Assembly: GCA_910575625.1 (NCBI GenBank) | Contig: CAJTFD010000007.1 | Coordinates: 160,913 to 224,912, forward strand | Direction: 5' to 3' | Length of the DNA: 64,000 nucleotides | DNA from: Clostridia bacterium | GTDB lineage: Bacteria > Bacillota > Clostridia > Lachnospirales > Lachnospiraceae | Part shown: positions 18,793 to 28,000 of the stretch, one piece after another | How positions within the stretch are numbered: the first letter of the stretch is position 1 | Layout of the letters: each line of letters opens with the position of its first letter | Translations under genes and position numbers: made by a program | The notes under the pieces: generated by a model | Told to the model about the DNA's origin: nothing | Seen by the model: the letters and a program-made list of their open reading frames with translations, nothing else | Database searches by the model: none

Positions 18793-20037
18793 CTACGCTT
18801 CCTGTTTCTTTCTCTTTGACATAAAATATAAGATCCAGGAGGAAACAAGTCCGACCAGGGCAATCGCCAGCATCATAATAAATATGTAACGATAGCCCTG
18901 GACTCCCTCATATTTATCCAGCAGAGAACCACAGATCGCATTCATGAATATATCCGGTGTAAAGCCGATCACCGACACGATACCAACCGCCGTACCCGTC
19001 AGCCGCAGCGGAATCCCACACTCTCCAATGATCGCAAAATAGATACCCCGGATCACGTAAATGGATACGGCAGAGATGATCATAAACACCACCAGCGGCA
19101 CCATCATACTGGAATCTGACGGCAAAAAGACGACCACTGCGATACCGATGACCATTGCAATAAAACCACAGCCAACGATAAAGGAACTGGAACCTGTTTT
19201 TTGTGCCATCGCCCCGCCAAAAGGTGCGCCGGCCATCTGAGCGATATAATTCCTGACCACCGCCAGTGCCCCGGAGAGCACCGCCGTTGCTCCGATGATA
19301 TTTGTAAAATATGGTGTCATATAGGTACTCCCCAGATGGAAACAATAACTGGAAATGACCACCAGTGCCAAAAGCCATACTACCGGCATCTTTATGATCT
19401 CGAATACATCTGCCGCATGAACAGGCTCTGATGCCGCGCCACTTTTCCCGTCATCTTCAAGGATAAAAAAGCTGAGCACAGCAAATATGATATTCAAAGC
19501 CGCATAACCGCCCAGCACGACTTTTACCCCGCCTACCGCACTGGCACACATGCCGAAGATTGCCAGGAAGACTGCCGAGAATGCCGCCTGCGCCAGGCCG
19601 CGCCCTCCTTCCAAAAGTCCCAGCATCTTACTCCCGTCTCCGTCATCCAAGTTCATAGTCGCCTTATTCAAAGCCGCCCAGAAAGTCAGCGTCCCGGCTG
19701 CCGCCAGCAATACATAGGCCACCATCTGCAGCATATAACCCGGACCCGTCATCAGGAGCGATCCGGCTGCCCCTGTCACAAAAAGTGAGACCGGCACTAA
19801 GATCTTACTGGAAATCTTATCTGCGATGATCCCGCCCGGCAGATACAAGATCATGGATACCGTACCATAGACGCTCATCGTCAGACCAAATTGGGTATTG
19901 TTCAAGCCGCTGAGTTCCAGCATACCATCATAAAATGTCCACCTCAGATACGGGATCTGATAAAATGCCGCCGCACTGACCACCAAGATCAGGAGCGTAA
20001 TATAGTTTTTCATGGGTATCTTGTTGTCTTTTTCCAT
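18793..20037 (-). CDS. MFS transporter
   Basis: A 414-residue, twelve-span major-facilitator carrier, with the loop LPGGIIADKIS between helices 2 and 3 and the central loop near residues 190-215. It begins 11 bases after the MttB-family gene and ends 18 bases before the BCCT gene, so all three are likely cotranscribed. A second carrier next to BCCT suggests export of the demethylated product or uptake of a related substrate; this is inference. GGAGG lies six bases before the ATG. Confidence 0.85.
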   Translation of the reverse strand: MEKDNKIPMKNYITLLILVVSAAAFYQIPYLRWTFYDGMLELSGLNNTQFGLTMSVYGTVSMILYLPGGIIADKISSKILVPVSLFVTGAAGSLLMTGPGYMLQMVAYVLLAAAGTLTFWAALNKATMNLDDGDGSKMLGLLEGGRGLAQAAFSAVFLAIFGMCASAVGGVKVVLGGYAALNIIFAVLSFFILEDDGKSGAASEPVHAADVFEIIKMPVVWLLALVVISSYCFHLGSTYMTPYFTNIIGATAVLSGALAVVRNYIAQMAGAPFGGAMAQKTGSSSFIVGCGFIAMVIGIAVVVFLPSDSSMMVPLVVFMIISAVSIYVIRGIYFAIIGECGIPLRLTGTAVGIVSVIGFTPDIFMNAICGSLLDKYEGVQGYRYIFIMMLAIALVGLVSSWILYFMSKRKKQEA

Positions 20038-20048
20038 CGTCTTCCTCC

Positions 20049-21467
20049 CTAATATTGATCCAGATATTGGATGACCTCTGCGGGCATGCCTGCCGCTGCT
20101 AAGATCTCTCTCATTTTCCCAAGGACTGCCCCGTCCGTCTCCGGTTTCTGATAAGCATCCAGCATATCTTTTAAACGCCTTTGGATGTTTTCCATATAAA
20201 CTCCCGCCGGATCCTGATGCAGCCCCCGCACTGACACATTGGGGATAAACGGCTCCCTCCGGCAGAACTCAAAGGTGTGTTCTTCCAACAGATACTGGCC
20301 GCCCGGTCCCACCTCATCGATCAGATCAAGGGGCAGCGTATCCTCATCGATCTCAAGATCCCTTTTGTAGCGTTCGACCATGTCAATGATCTCGAAATCC
20401 ACGATCATCTTTTCAAAAGAAACCGACAGATAACTCTCCAGGATACCCGCACTCTGCAGGACCAGGTTCACACCACTGTCACGACACGCATAATAGGTGA
20501 GCATGGATTCATAACCCGCCTGTACATCCAGGCTCTTAGCATCTGTCAGGGCGCCGCCCCCACGGCTCGGCACACCATAAAACCTGGCCATCTTTGCGCA
20601 GTATCTATAACAAAGCGCACCCTCCGGCGAACCGATGGCAATGGCACAAGTCCCCATATCCGCATTGGTAGACTGGGATCCGTATAAAACCGGAGTACCC
20701 GGCGCAAACATCTGTGACAGCGCGATGACCGCGATGACTTCCGCGTTCACAACCGCCAGGTTGCCCGCCATCGTGACCGGTGAAGTCGTCCCCGCCATGG
20801 CTGCGGCTGCGATCACGACTGGCTGCCTGTATTTAGCAAAAGCAAATAAAGTCTCCGTCATATTCCGGTCAAACTGCAGCGGCGTGTTTGTGTTGACACA
20901 GTTGAGCACACAAGGCTTTTCGGCCATCTCCTCTTTGCCGATCCCCCAGAATGCCCGGGTCAGTTCCAGGACTGCCTCCACCTGCTGGTATGACCCGCTC
21001 CCTGCCCAGATACATTTTTCAGAGTGCAAAAGCGACATATAATGGAGCGCCAGGGTGCTGTACTTTGGGTCGATATCCTCCGGCACGCACATAGGACCGC
21101 CATTCATAAAATAAGCCTGGTTGTATTCATACAGTTTCGTCATATCCGTATAGTCCTTCAGCTTCGCTCCCCGCTTTGTGCCGTCCGCTGCCATGATGAA
21201 CGTAGGCCCGGCCGACGGTGCCTGATAGACCCGACAGCCGCCGATCTCCATGTCATATTTTGGATCTTTGGCATAGACTTTACAGACCGACGGCGCCATA
21301 CGGATATGGTGCATCAACTGTTCTTCTGTAAAAAATGCCCTGTCCCCTTCCACACGGACTCCGTTCTCTTTTAAAACACGGATCGCATCTGGGTGCAGAA
21401 AACGCATGCCTGTCCGCTCCAGGATCTTGACACTAGCCTGATGGAGCCTTTCCACATTGTCGTTCAT
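20049..21467 (-). CDS. MttB-family (trimethylamine methyltransferase-like) protein 1
   Basis: Corrinoid-dependent methyltransferase of the MttB superfamily, 472 residues, a TIM barrel ending with the family segment VGPGGQYLLEEHTFEFCRR. Classical MttB uses an in-frame amber codon for pyrrolysine. This frame has none, so it belongs with the non-pyrrolysine members, of which MtgB (glycine betaine) and relatives acting on proline betaine or carnitine are known. It should move a methyl from a quaternary amine to a corrinoid protein. No corrinoid protein gene is nearby. The ATG has GGAGAG upstream. It is divergent from a second paralogue. Confidence 0.9.
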   Translation of the reverse strand: MNDNVERLHQASVKILERTGMRFLHPDAIRVLKENGVRVEGDRAFFTEEQLMHHIRMAPSVCKVYAKDPKYDMEIGGCRVYQAPSAGPTFIMAADGTKRGAKLKDYTDMTKLYEYNQAYFMNGGPMCVPEDIDPKYSTLALHYMSLLHSEKCIWAGSGSYQQVEAVLELTRAFWGIGKEEMAEKPCVLNCVNTNTPLQFDRNMTETLFAFAKYRQPVVIAAAAMAGTTSPVTMAGNLAVVNAEVIAVIALSQMFAPGTPVLYGSQSTNADMGTCAIAIGSPEGALCYRYCAKMARFYGVPSRGGGALTDAKSLDVQAGYESMLTYYACRDSGVNLVLQSAGILESYLSVSFEKMIVDFEIIDMVERYKRDLEIDEDTLPLDLIDEVGPGGQYLLEEHTFEFCRREPFIPNVSVRGLHQDPAGVYMENIQRRLKDMLDAYQKPETDGAVLGKMREILAAAGMPAEVIQYLDQY

Positions 21468-21515
21468 GATAGATATCTCTCCTCTCCCTTTTTTGAATTT
21501 TCTGTCTTTTATGTT

Positions 21516-21552
21516 GGATAACGTGTTATAGTATCTATAAATCGAATCATAA
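21516..21552 (-). promoter_or_regulatory. Promoter of MttB gene 1 with operator-like site
   Basis: Read leftward: TTATGA (21547-21552), 16-base spacer, TATAAC (21525-21530). The -10 box lies inside GGATAACGTGTTATAG (21516-21531), a near-palindrome that resembles the site at 21671-21685. The local TetR protein is the obvious candidate binder. Confidence 0.5.
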
Positions 21553-21561
21553 CAGATGCGT

Positions 21562-21591
21562 AAATATTAATCAATACCCCGATTAATATTT
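21562..21591. promoter_or_regulatory. Central 11-base inverted repeat between the divergent mttB genes
   Basis: AAATATTAATC (21562-21572) and its exact complement GATTAATATTT (21581-21591) are separated by eight bases. It lies midway between the two promoters and is unlike the two flanking operator-like sites, so a second regulator may bind here. Confidence 0.5.
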
Positions 21592-21638
21592 GTTCAAATT
21601 GTATATCATATACATTTTATTTTATCTATTGATCCCAA

Positions 21639-21685
21639 TTGACTGATCATTTTCTCCTTGTTATGATTTTGGTAACATGTTATCC
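21639..21685 (+). promoter_or_regulatory. Promoter of MttB gene 2 with downstream operator
   Basis: TTGACT (21639-21644), 17-base spacer, TATGAT (21662-21667). GGTAACATGTTATCC at 21671-21685 covers the expected start site and holds a perfect ten-base palindrome TAACATGTTA. A repressor bound here would block transcription. Confidence 0.65.
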
Positions 21686-21714
21686 ATAATCTGAGTGCTT
21701 GAAAGGAGACTTTT

Positions 21715-23124
21715 ATGAACGCTAGATTTGAAGTATTGACAAAAAAAGAACGTCAGACAATCTTAGAACAGGCATTCCGCCTTCTCGAGACCAATGGCGT
21801 ATCGATTTTTTCAGAGGAAGCCAAAAAGTATTATACAGACAACGGTTGTACCGTAGATGGTGATACAGTAAAAATCCCCACGGACCTGGTCAAGAAATGC
21901 ATATCCTCTGCCCCATCCATGATCGAAATGTATGACCGGGAAGGAAATCCCTCCATGCATGTAGGCGGACGCAATACCTATGTGGGTCCCGGCCCCACAT
22001 GCCCGAACTTCTTTGATGTCTACACAGGCGAACGCCGGCCCGCCAAGAAAAACGACGCGGCCATCACAGCCAGACTGGCCGACGGGCTGGATCATATGGA
22101 CTTTGTCATGTCCCTGGTCATGATCAGTGACATGCAAAAAGATCTGGCAGACATCCACGAGGTGGACGCCATGATCCGCAACACCACCAAACCCATCATC
22201 ACCTGGGCGTTCAACGCCAAAAACCTCCAGGGGATCATCGACCTGTGTGCGACTGTGGCGGGCAGCCTGGAGAAACTGCAGGAAAAACCTTTCCTGGCCG
22301 TATACTGTGAACCCACCACGCCTTTCATCCATACAAAAGAAGCCTTGGATAAACTGATCCTGCTGGCCAAAAATAAGATCCCCTGTATCTACACACCCGG
22401 CATGATCATGGGCGCCACCGCTCCGGTCACCATCGCTGGCGCGATGTCAGTCGGCGCAGCCGACTCCCTCGCCGGCCTTGTACTGAGCCAGTTGGTACAG
22501 GAAGGAGCGCCTTTCATCGGCGGCGCGCCGGGCGGTCCCATGGATATGCAGACCATGCAGCATTCCTATGGCGCGCCGGAATGGATCTTGCTCCACGCCG
22601 GATCCACCGAAATATTCCACGAACTGGATATCCCTGTATTCTCAGCCGCAGGATGCAGTGATTCCAAGACCGTGGACGCACAGTCCGCCTCCGAAGCCAT
22701 GCTCCAGATCTATTCAGCCCTGGCGACTGGCGGAAATATCATCCATGATATTGGATTTATGGAGTTGGGCATCACCGGATCCGCCCTGCACATGGTCATG
22801 TGCAACGAGTTGGTCGGGGAGGCCAAACGTTTCTTAAAAGGCATCGAGGTGGATGAAGAACATCTGGCCGAGGAGGTCATCCGCGAAGTAGGACCGGGCG
22901 GAAATTATCTGGCCGAGGAGCACACTATGGAATTCTTCCGGGACGAAGTGTGGTTTGCCCGTCTGGCCAACCGTGAAAATTACGAGACCTGGACAGAGAA
23001 TGGCTCCAAAGACATGACCCAGCGGGCACAAGATCAGATGCTGCACTTACTGAAAACACACGTTCCCAAACCGCTGTCAGATGAGATCACAGCAGCTCTA
23101 GATAGGATGATGGAAAAATGGTAG
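21715..23124 (+). CDS. MttB-family (trimethylamine methyltransferase-like) protein 2
   Basis: Second member of the MttB superfamily, 469 residues, with VGPGGNYLAEEHTMEFFRDE near the C-terminus and no in-frame amber codon. It is clearly diverged from the first copy, so it probably handles a different methylated amine or a different corrinoid partner. A strong AAGGAG site precedes the ATG at 21715. Its stop overlaps the following URO-D-family gene by seven bases, which indicates coupled translation and joint function. Confidence 0.9.
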   Translation: MNARFEVLTKKERQTILEQAFRLLETNGVSIFSEEAKKYYTDNGCTVDGDTVKIPTDLVKKCISSAPSMIEMYDREGNPSMHVGGRNTYVGPGPTCPNFFDVYTGERRPAKKNDAAITARLADGLDHMDFVMSLVMISDMQKDLADIHEVDAMIRNTTKPIITWAFNAKNLQGIIDLCATVAGSLEKLQEKPFLAVYCEPTTPFIHTKEALDKLILLAKNKIPCIYTPGMIMGATAPVTIAGAMSVGAADSLAGLVLSQLVQEGAPFIGGAPGGPMDMQTMQHSYGAPEWILLHAGSTEIFHELDIPVFSAAGCSDSKTVDAQSASEAMLQIYSALATGGNIIHDIGFMELGITGSALHMVMCNELVGEAKRFLKGIEVDEEHLAEEVIREVGPGGNYLAEEHTMEFFRDEVWFARLANRENYETWTENGSKDMTQRAQDQMLHLLKTHVPKPLSDEITAALDRMMEKW

Positions 23125-24173
23125 GATATGACAAAAAAGAACTGGAGATCGTCGGAGAATACCGGATGCCCGGCATATACGGCGCCGCAGAGAGCGTCAC
23201 ACCCAGATACAACTATCCGATCACTCCAAGAGAAAATATGATCCGCATGCTGGAAGGCCAGATACCTTTATGGCTCCCCAACCAGACCTTAGACAACAAT
23301 GCGATCCAGCCGCTAGTCATGCCGGATGCCCGCGCCAGGAATTTTGGCGGGACCGACTGGTTCGGCATCGAGTGGGAATATGAGCCCTTGTCACAGGCCG
23401 CCATGGTAAAACCAGGCACCCGGAGATTGTCTGATATCACAAAATGGCAGGAAGAGATCATATGGCCTGACCTGTCCGCGATCGACTGGAAAAAAGACTA
23501 TGAAGAAAATTACAAAGACCGGATCGGGCAAGACCGTTTTTCTTATTTTGTGATCGTCAACGGCCTTTTTGAACGAACGGCAGATCTAATGGGATTTGAG
23601 GATGCTTTCTGTGCCCTCTTAGAAGAGCCGGAGGAACTGACCGCTTTTTATGACAGATTAGTCGACTGGCATATCGAGCTGATCAAGATCGCCAGAGATA
23701 TCTACCATGCCGATATGATCTTATTCCATGACGACATGGGGACCCAGATCAATACGTTCTTCTCGCCGGATATCTTTGAAGAACTGTTTGTGCCCCAATA
23801 CCAGAAGATCACAAAAACCACCCATGAGTTGGGCATGTACATCTGTCTCCACTCCTGCGGATGTGTGGGCCGTCTGCTGCCCCTGTTCATACGATCTGGC
23901 TTTGACGCCTGGGAGGGGCAGGACAATGCTAATGATAAAAAAGCGCTCATGGATGCGCACGGAAAAGAATTGGCCCAGTGCACCATGTACGAATTCCCCG
24001 CCGATATGAGCGATGACGATGCCGTCGCCTATCTCCATAAAAGAGTCGATGAGCTCGGCCACACCGGACGCCTGGCCTGTCGTCTATGGGATAAAAAGCC
24101 AGACCGGGCTGTCAACCTGGCCGAAGAGCTCTATCGTTACAGCAGAGAAAAATATCTTGGACTGCAGGTATGA
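23118..24173 (+). CDS. URO-D-family methyltransferase (MtaA/MtbA-like)
   Basis: Member of the uroporphyrinogen decarboxylase superfamily, 351 residues. In methylotrophic anaerobes such proteins move methyl groups from a corrinoid protein to a thiol or tetrahydrofolate-type acceptor. The HSCGCVG segment gives the H-x-C zinc pair of MtaA-type methyltransferases. Heme synthesis is unlikely as there is no other hem gene here. It overlaps the second MttB-family gene and most likely takes the methyl group onward. The final acceptor is unknown. Confidence 0.8.
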   Translation: MVGYDKKELEIVGEYRMPGIYGAAESVTPRYNYPITPRENMIRMLEGQIPLWLPNQTLDNNAIQPLVMPDARARNFGGTDWFGIEWEYEPLSQAAMVKPGTRRLSDITKWQEEIIWPDLSAIDWKKDYEENYKDRIGQDRFSYFVIVNGLFERTADLMGFEDAFCALLEEPEELTAFYDRLVDWHIELIKIARDIYHADMILFHDDMGTQINTFFSPDIFEELFVPQYQKITKTTHELGMYICLHSCGCVGRLLPLFIRSGFDAWEGQDNANDKKALMDAHGKELAQCTMYEFPADMSDDDAVAYLHKRVDELGHTGRLACRLWDKKPDRAVNLAEELYRYSREKYLGLQV

Positions 24174-24184
24174 CACCCCTGCGA

Positions 24185-24223
24185 AAAAGGACGTTCCCGC
24201 TCTATCAGCAGGAACGTCCTTTT
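24185..24223. terminator. Bidirectional terminator between URO-D and TetR genes
   Basis: A perfect 13-base stem (24185-24197 with 24211-24223), A-rich on the left and T-rich on the right. It spans the last codons of the convergent TetR gene, so its right arm is coding. Confidence 0.8.
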
Positions 24224-24882
24224 CCATCCACCTTTTGATCGATCAGACATTTATCGATGGTCTTTTCAATAATCTTATAGCAGTCTTCCGCTGCCCGCTT
24301 CGCGATGGCCGGATCCTTATAATCCTCCATATGTTCCCGTAGGGCCGCATGTGTGACCAGGCTGTTGACCCGGCTGATATAAGCCGCATCGTCCAGCGTG
24401 AGCCGCCCTTCATTGGCTGCCCGGCGGAACAGCATAAAATCCCTCTCCTCAATACTGGAATTAAAATATGCAAGATAAAAAAATGTAGCCGTCTGATCTT
24501 TGATCTGCTCCGGATAAAGCTGGAAATACTCCAGTACGACCTCCTCAAAGATCGCTTTCGCCTTTCCCCAAAATAGATTTTCAAATACCGGCACATTCTG
24601 AAATGCATAAAACAAAAAATATTTCCAGGATATCTTTGACATCTGGATACAGTCTGTGACAGTCGTAGAGATCTCTATGCTCTTCTGGTTATATTCATCC
24701 AGCAGCTTAAAAGAAGCCAGTGTGGTCAGGAAATTCAGGCTCCCAAAATGCTTATATATGGCTGTGGCCGCATATCCGGCCTCTTTTGCCACATTCCTTG
24801 CCTTGACATTTTCAAAACCTTCCTCCATCAACATCTTATACGCCGCTTCCACCAGTTTCCTCTTTGTATCTTCTGCCGCCAA
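24205..24882 (-). CDS. TetR-family transcriptional regulator
   Basis: Regulator of 225 residues with the TetR DNA-binding start: LVEAAYKMLMEEGFENVKAR, then the helix-turn-helix VAKEAGYAATAIYKHFGS. The C-terminal ligand-binding half is not diagnostic. The only plausible start is a TTG at 24882 with a weak purine-rich site, which may keep its level low. It closes the methylated-amine locus and is the best candidate to bind the paired TAAC-TG-TTA sites at 21516-21531 and 21671-21685; this is inference. Confidence 0.88.
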   Translation of the reverse strand: MAAEDTKRKLVEAAYKMLMEEGFENVKARNVAKEAGYAATAIYKHFGSLNFLTTLASFKLLDEYNQKSIEISTTVTDCIQMSKISWKYFLFYAFQNVPVFENLFWGKAKAIFEEVVLEYFQLYPEQIKDQTATFFYLAYFNSSIEERDFMLFRRAANEGRLTLDDAAYISRVNSLVTHAALREHMEDYKDPAIAKRAAEDCYKIIEKTIDKCLIDQKVDGKGRSC

Positions 24883-25017
24883 TTTATACTCGGTCCCTTC
24901 TATATCCCCATTTTTCTACATCATACCGTTTATACCGTTATTTGTCAAATCATAATGCCACAGATACATATGCTCCTTATCTTAGGATGACCGTTGTCTG
25001 CATACCGGGCGAGGGCC

Positions 25018-28000
25018 TCATACTCTGATCTCGGCCCTGCTCCCTCCGACCTTCTCTTTCACCACCAATATCTGTTTATCGATCTTCTCCTTTAACTCGC
25101 CCACATGGGAGATGATCCCCACCAGACGCCGCCCATCCGTCAGGCTCATGAGCGCCGTGTACGCCTGCTGCAGCGCATCCTCATCCAGGGAGCCGAAGCC
25201 TTCGTCCACGAACATAGTCTCTATCTGTATGCCGCCGACCGAAGACTGGACCTCCTCGGACAACCCCAGCGCCAGGGACAGGGACGCGATAAAAGATTCC
25301 CCTCCGGATAAAGTCTTCACACTGCGCTCCGTTCCGTTATAATGGTCCACCACATTGAGTTCCAGGCCGCCCTGGCTCTTATTATTCCCCGCCCCTTCCA
25401 GACGTTTGAATTCATATTGGCCGCCGGACATGATCATAAACCGCAGGTTGGCCCGCCGGATGATCTTGTCAAAATATGTTGTCTGGACATAGGTCTCCAG
25501 CATGATCTTATCTTTCCCGGCAAGATTCCCGTTTACCGTCGCGGACAGGGCGCCCAGCCATCCATGCCTCTCCTCCAGACTGGCCAGTTCTCTTGACCTT
25601 TTTTTGATGCTGTCTAAGATATTCTCATTTGCTGTCCGTCTGGCGTGGATGTTCTTCTGCCTTTCGATGATCTCTCCTCTTTTTTGCACAGATCCATCCC
25701 GTTTTTCCAGCTCTTTGTCTTTTTGGATGGATCCTCCTCTCTCCAGCTGCTCCTGCAGAGACTTGATCTGGCCCTCTAAAATGGCTTTCTCACTGCTGCA
25801 CTCCTCATGAGCCTTTTTTGCATGTTCATAAGACTCCTGCAAAAGCTGCAGTTCCTGCGCCTGCTCCTCCCGCTCTTTTTCGGCCGCTCCTCTGTCTGGA
25901 TGGACGAGCTTTTGGGCCAGGTCTTTTGCCTGTATCTCCAATGAGGAACGTCGGCCCTGCGCAGTGTCCAGCGTCTCTTTGAGGCTCGCCAGCATCTCTC
26001 CCAGATCCTGGGCCATTTTTTCTTCTTCAGGGATCTGGATATCCAGTCTCTCTCTGCGCCGGATCTTCTCTTCTTCCTCCTTGATCTGACGATCCAGATC
26101 TGCAAGTTTATTTTTTAACAGACAGATCTGCTCTGTCGTCTCCCCGATGTATCTGGGATCTTCCAGCTGACTCTCCAGGGACTGTATCCGGATCTTCAGA
26201 GCTTCCTGCTCTTTGCCGCAGGCTTCATAGGCGCTCCTCGCCTGTTCATAGGCGTCCTGCAAGAGTCCCGCCTCTTTGAGCAGACCCTTATGCGCCTGCT
26301 CCGCCTCTTTTTGAGAGGTGTGGCACAGCTTCTCTGTCAGATCTTTGATCTGACCCAGACAGGCGTTTTTTCTGCTCTCCATGGACGCGGCTTTTTCTTT
26401 TAACGCGCCGATCTGTTCTCTCAACTGGCCTGTGGCCTCTTCTTCTCTTGGGATCCGCTGGTCCAGTCCTTTTTTCCGTTTTACCCGTTCCTCTTCTTGG
26501 ATGAGCTGCTCTTTCAGTTTCCGGATCTCATCCTTCAACATAGGGATCGATCCCGCTGTCTTTTCAAAATACTCTGTCCCGTCCAGCTGTTCCTGCAGGG
26601 CGTTTATCTTGTTTTTTAAGATGATCTGTCCATTGCTGCATTCCTGGTATGCTTTTTGCGCTTGCTCATAGGCTTTTTTCAGGGATCCCTGTTCTTTGAT
26701 CAGATCTTCCAGCTCTTTTTCGGCCGCTTTTTTATCCGGACACTGCAGATCTTCTTTCAGAGCATCCACCTGATCTGCCAGGGCCTGCCGCCTGGTCTCT
26801 GTCTCGATGATCTGGTCTTTGACCTTTCTAAACTCCTGCTCTGCCTGTGCGGCTGCTCCTTTTTTCTCTGTGAGCGCCTGCTCCACGGCTCCTTTTCGTC
26901 TCAGCCGTTCTTCTGCGGCTGTGATCTGATCTTCCAGCGCGGCGATCCGATCTGCTGCAGCATCGATCTGCTCTGCCGCCTGCTGCGCGGCCTCCCAGAT
27001 CTTGGTCTGTCCCAGCAGGTCCTTGGCTTGTTGGCGCAGCTGTTCTTCCTGCTCGGAGACTTTTCCATGGATCTTCCCGGCCTCTGCGCTGGCTTCCCGC
27101 GCTCTTTGATCCGCCGCTGCGTGTTCGGCTCTCGCCTGCGCCAGCGCCTCCTCGCTGGGGACTTCTTCTGGGATCTGGGCAAGGCGCTGATGATGGGTGG
27201 CGCCGCACACCGGGCATTCCTGGCCCTCCTCAAGGTCTTTTGCCAGTATCCCCGCCTGGCCTTTCAGAAACGCTTGGTCCATTTTTTCATAGATCCCTTT
27301 CAGAGACTGTGCGTGTTTCTGGGCCTGTCGGTACGCCTCCTGTTTCTCTTCCAATTCTTCTTGGAGCGTTTCACATGCTCCTGCCGCTTTTTTGAATGTT
27401 TCCAGCTTCTCTTTTCGCTGTACCGTCTGCTCTTTTTCCCGGAGCAGTTTTTCTCTCTGTTCCCCAGCTCCGGCTAAGACAGTCTGCTCTTTTTCCAGAT
27501 CTTCCAGGCTTTTTCGCAGCTCTTCATATCTGCTGCCGATCTTATCTCGTTCTTTTCGGCTGCTCTTTAGATCCTCTTCCAGTTTTCGGAGCGCACTGCC
27601 CTTTTGATCCAGTTCGTCGTATTGGGGGAGTTCCTGTTCCAGCCGTGCGATCCGCTTTTGGATCTCTTCACGCTGGCTCTCTTTTTGCTCCTCTTCTTGG
27701 AATGCCTGTTCCAACTCTTTCAGCCGCAGAGTATTTTTTCGTTCCTGACGCCGGATCTCTTCCAGGCTCTCACAGGCTCTCTCATGCTCCTCACAGATCT
27801 CTTTTCGGCGGTACAGCCGCTCCTTTTGTTCCCCGGCCCCGGACAGTTCCGCCTGCTCTCTTCTCATCGCGTCCAACTGACGGCGCGCTTTTTCTTCCTC
27901 CTCATCCCGCTCCCTGATCTCTTCTTTGATCTGTGCCAGGTCTTTTAACAACGCCGCAGAGTCCTCCTGGAGCCGATCCAGTTCATCGTATTCCGGCCAT

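Noticed and set aside
20049..23124. MttB genes considered as pyrrolysine enzymes
   Set aside because: Both frames are full length without an in-frame amber codon, and no pyl genes are in the window.
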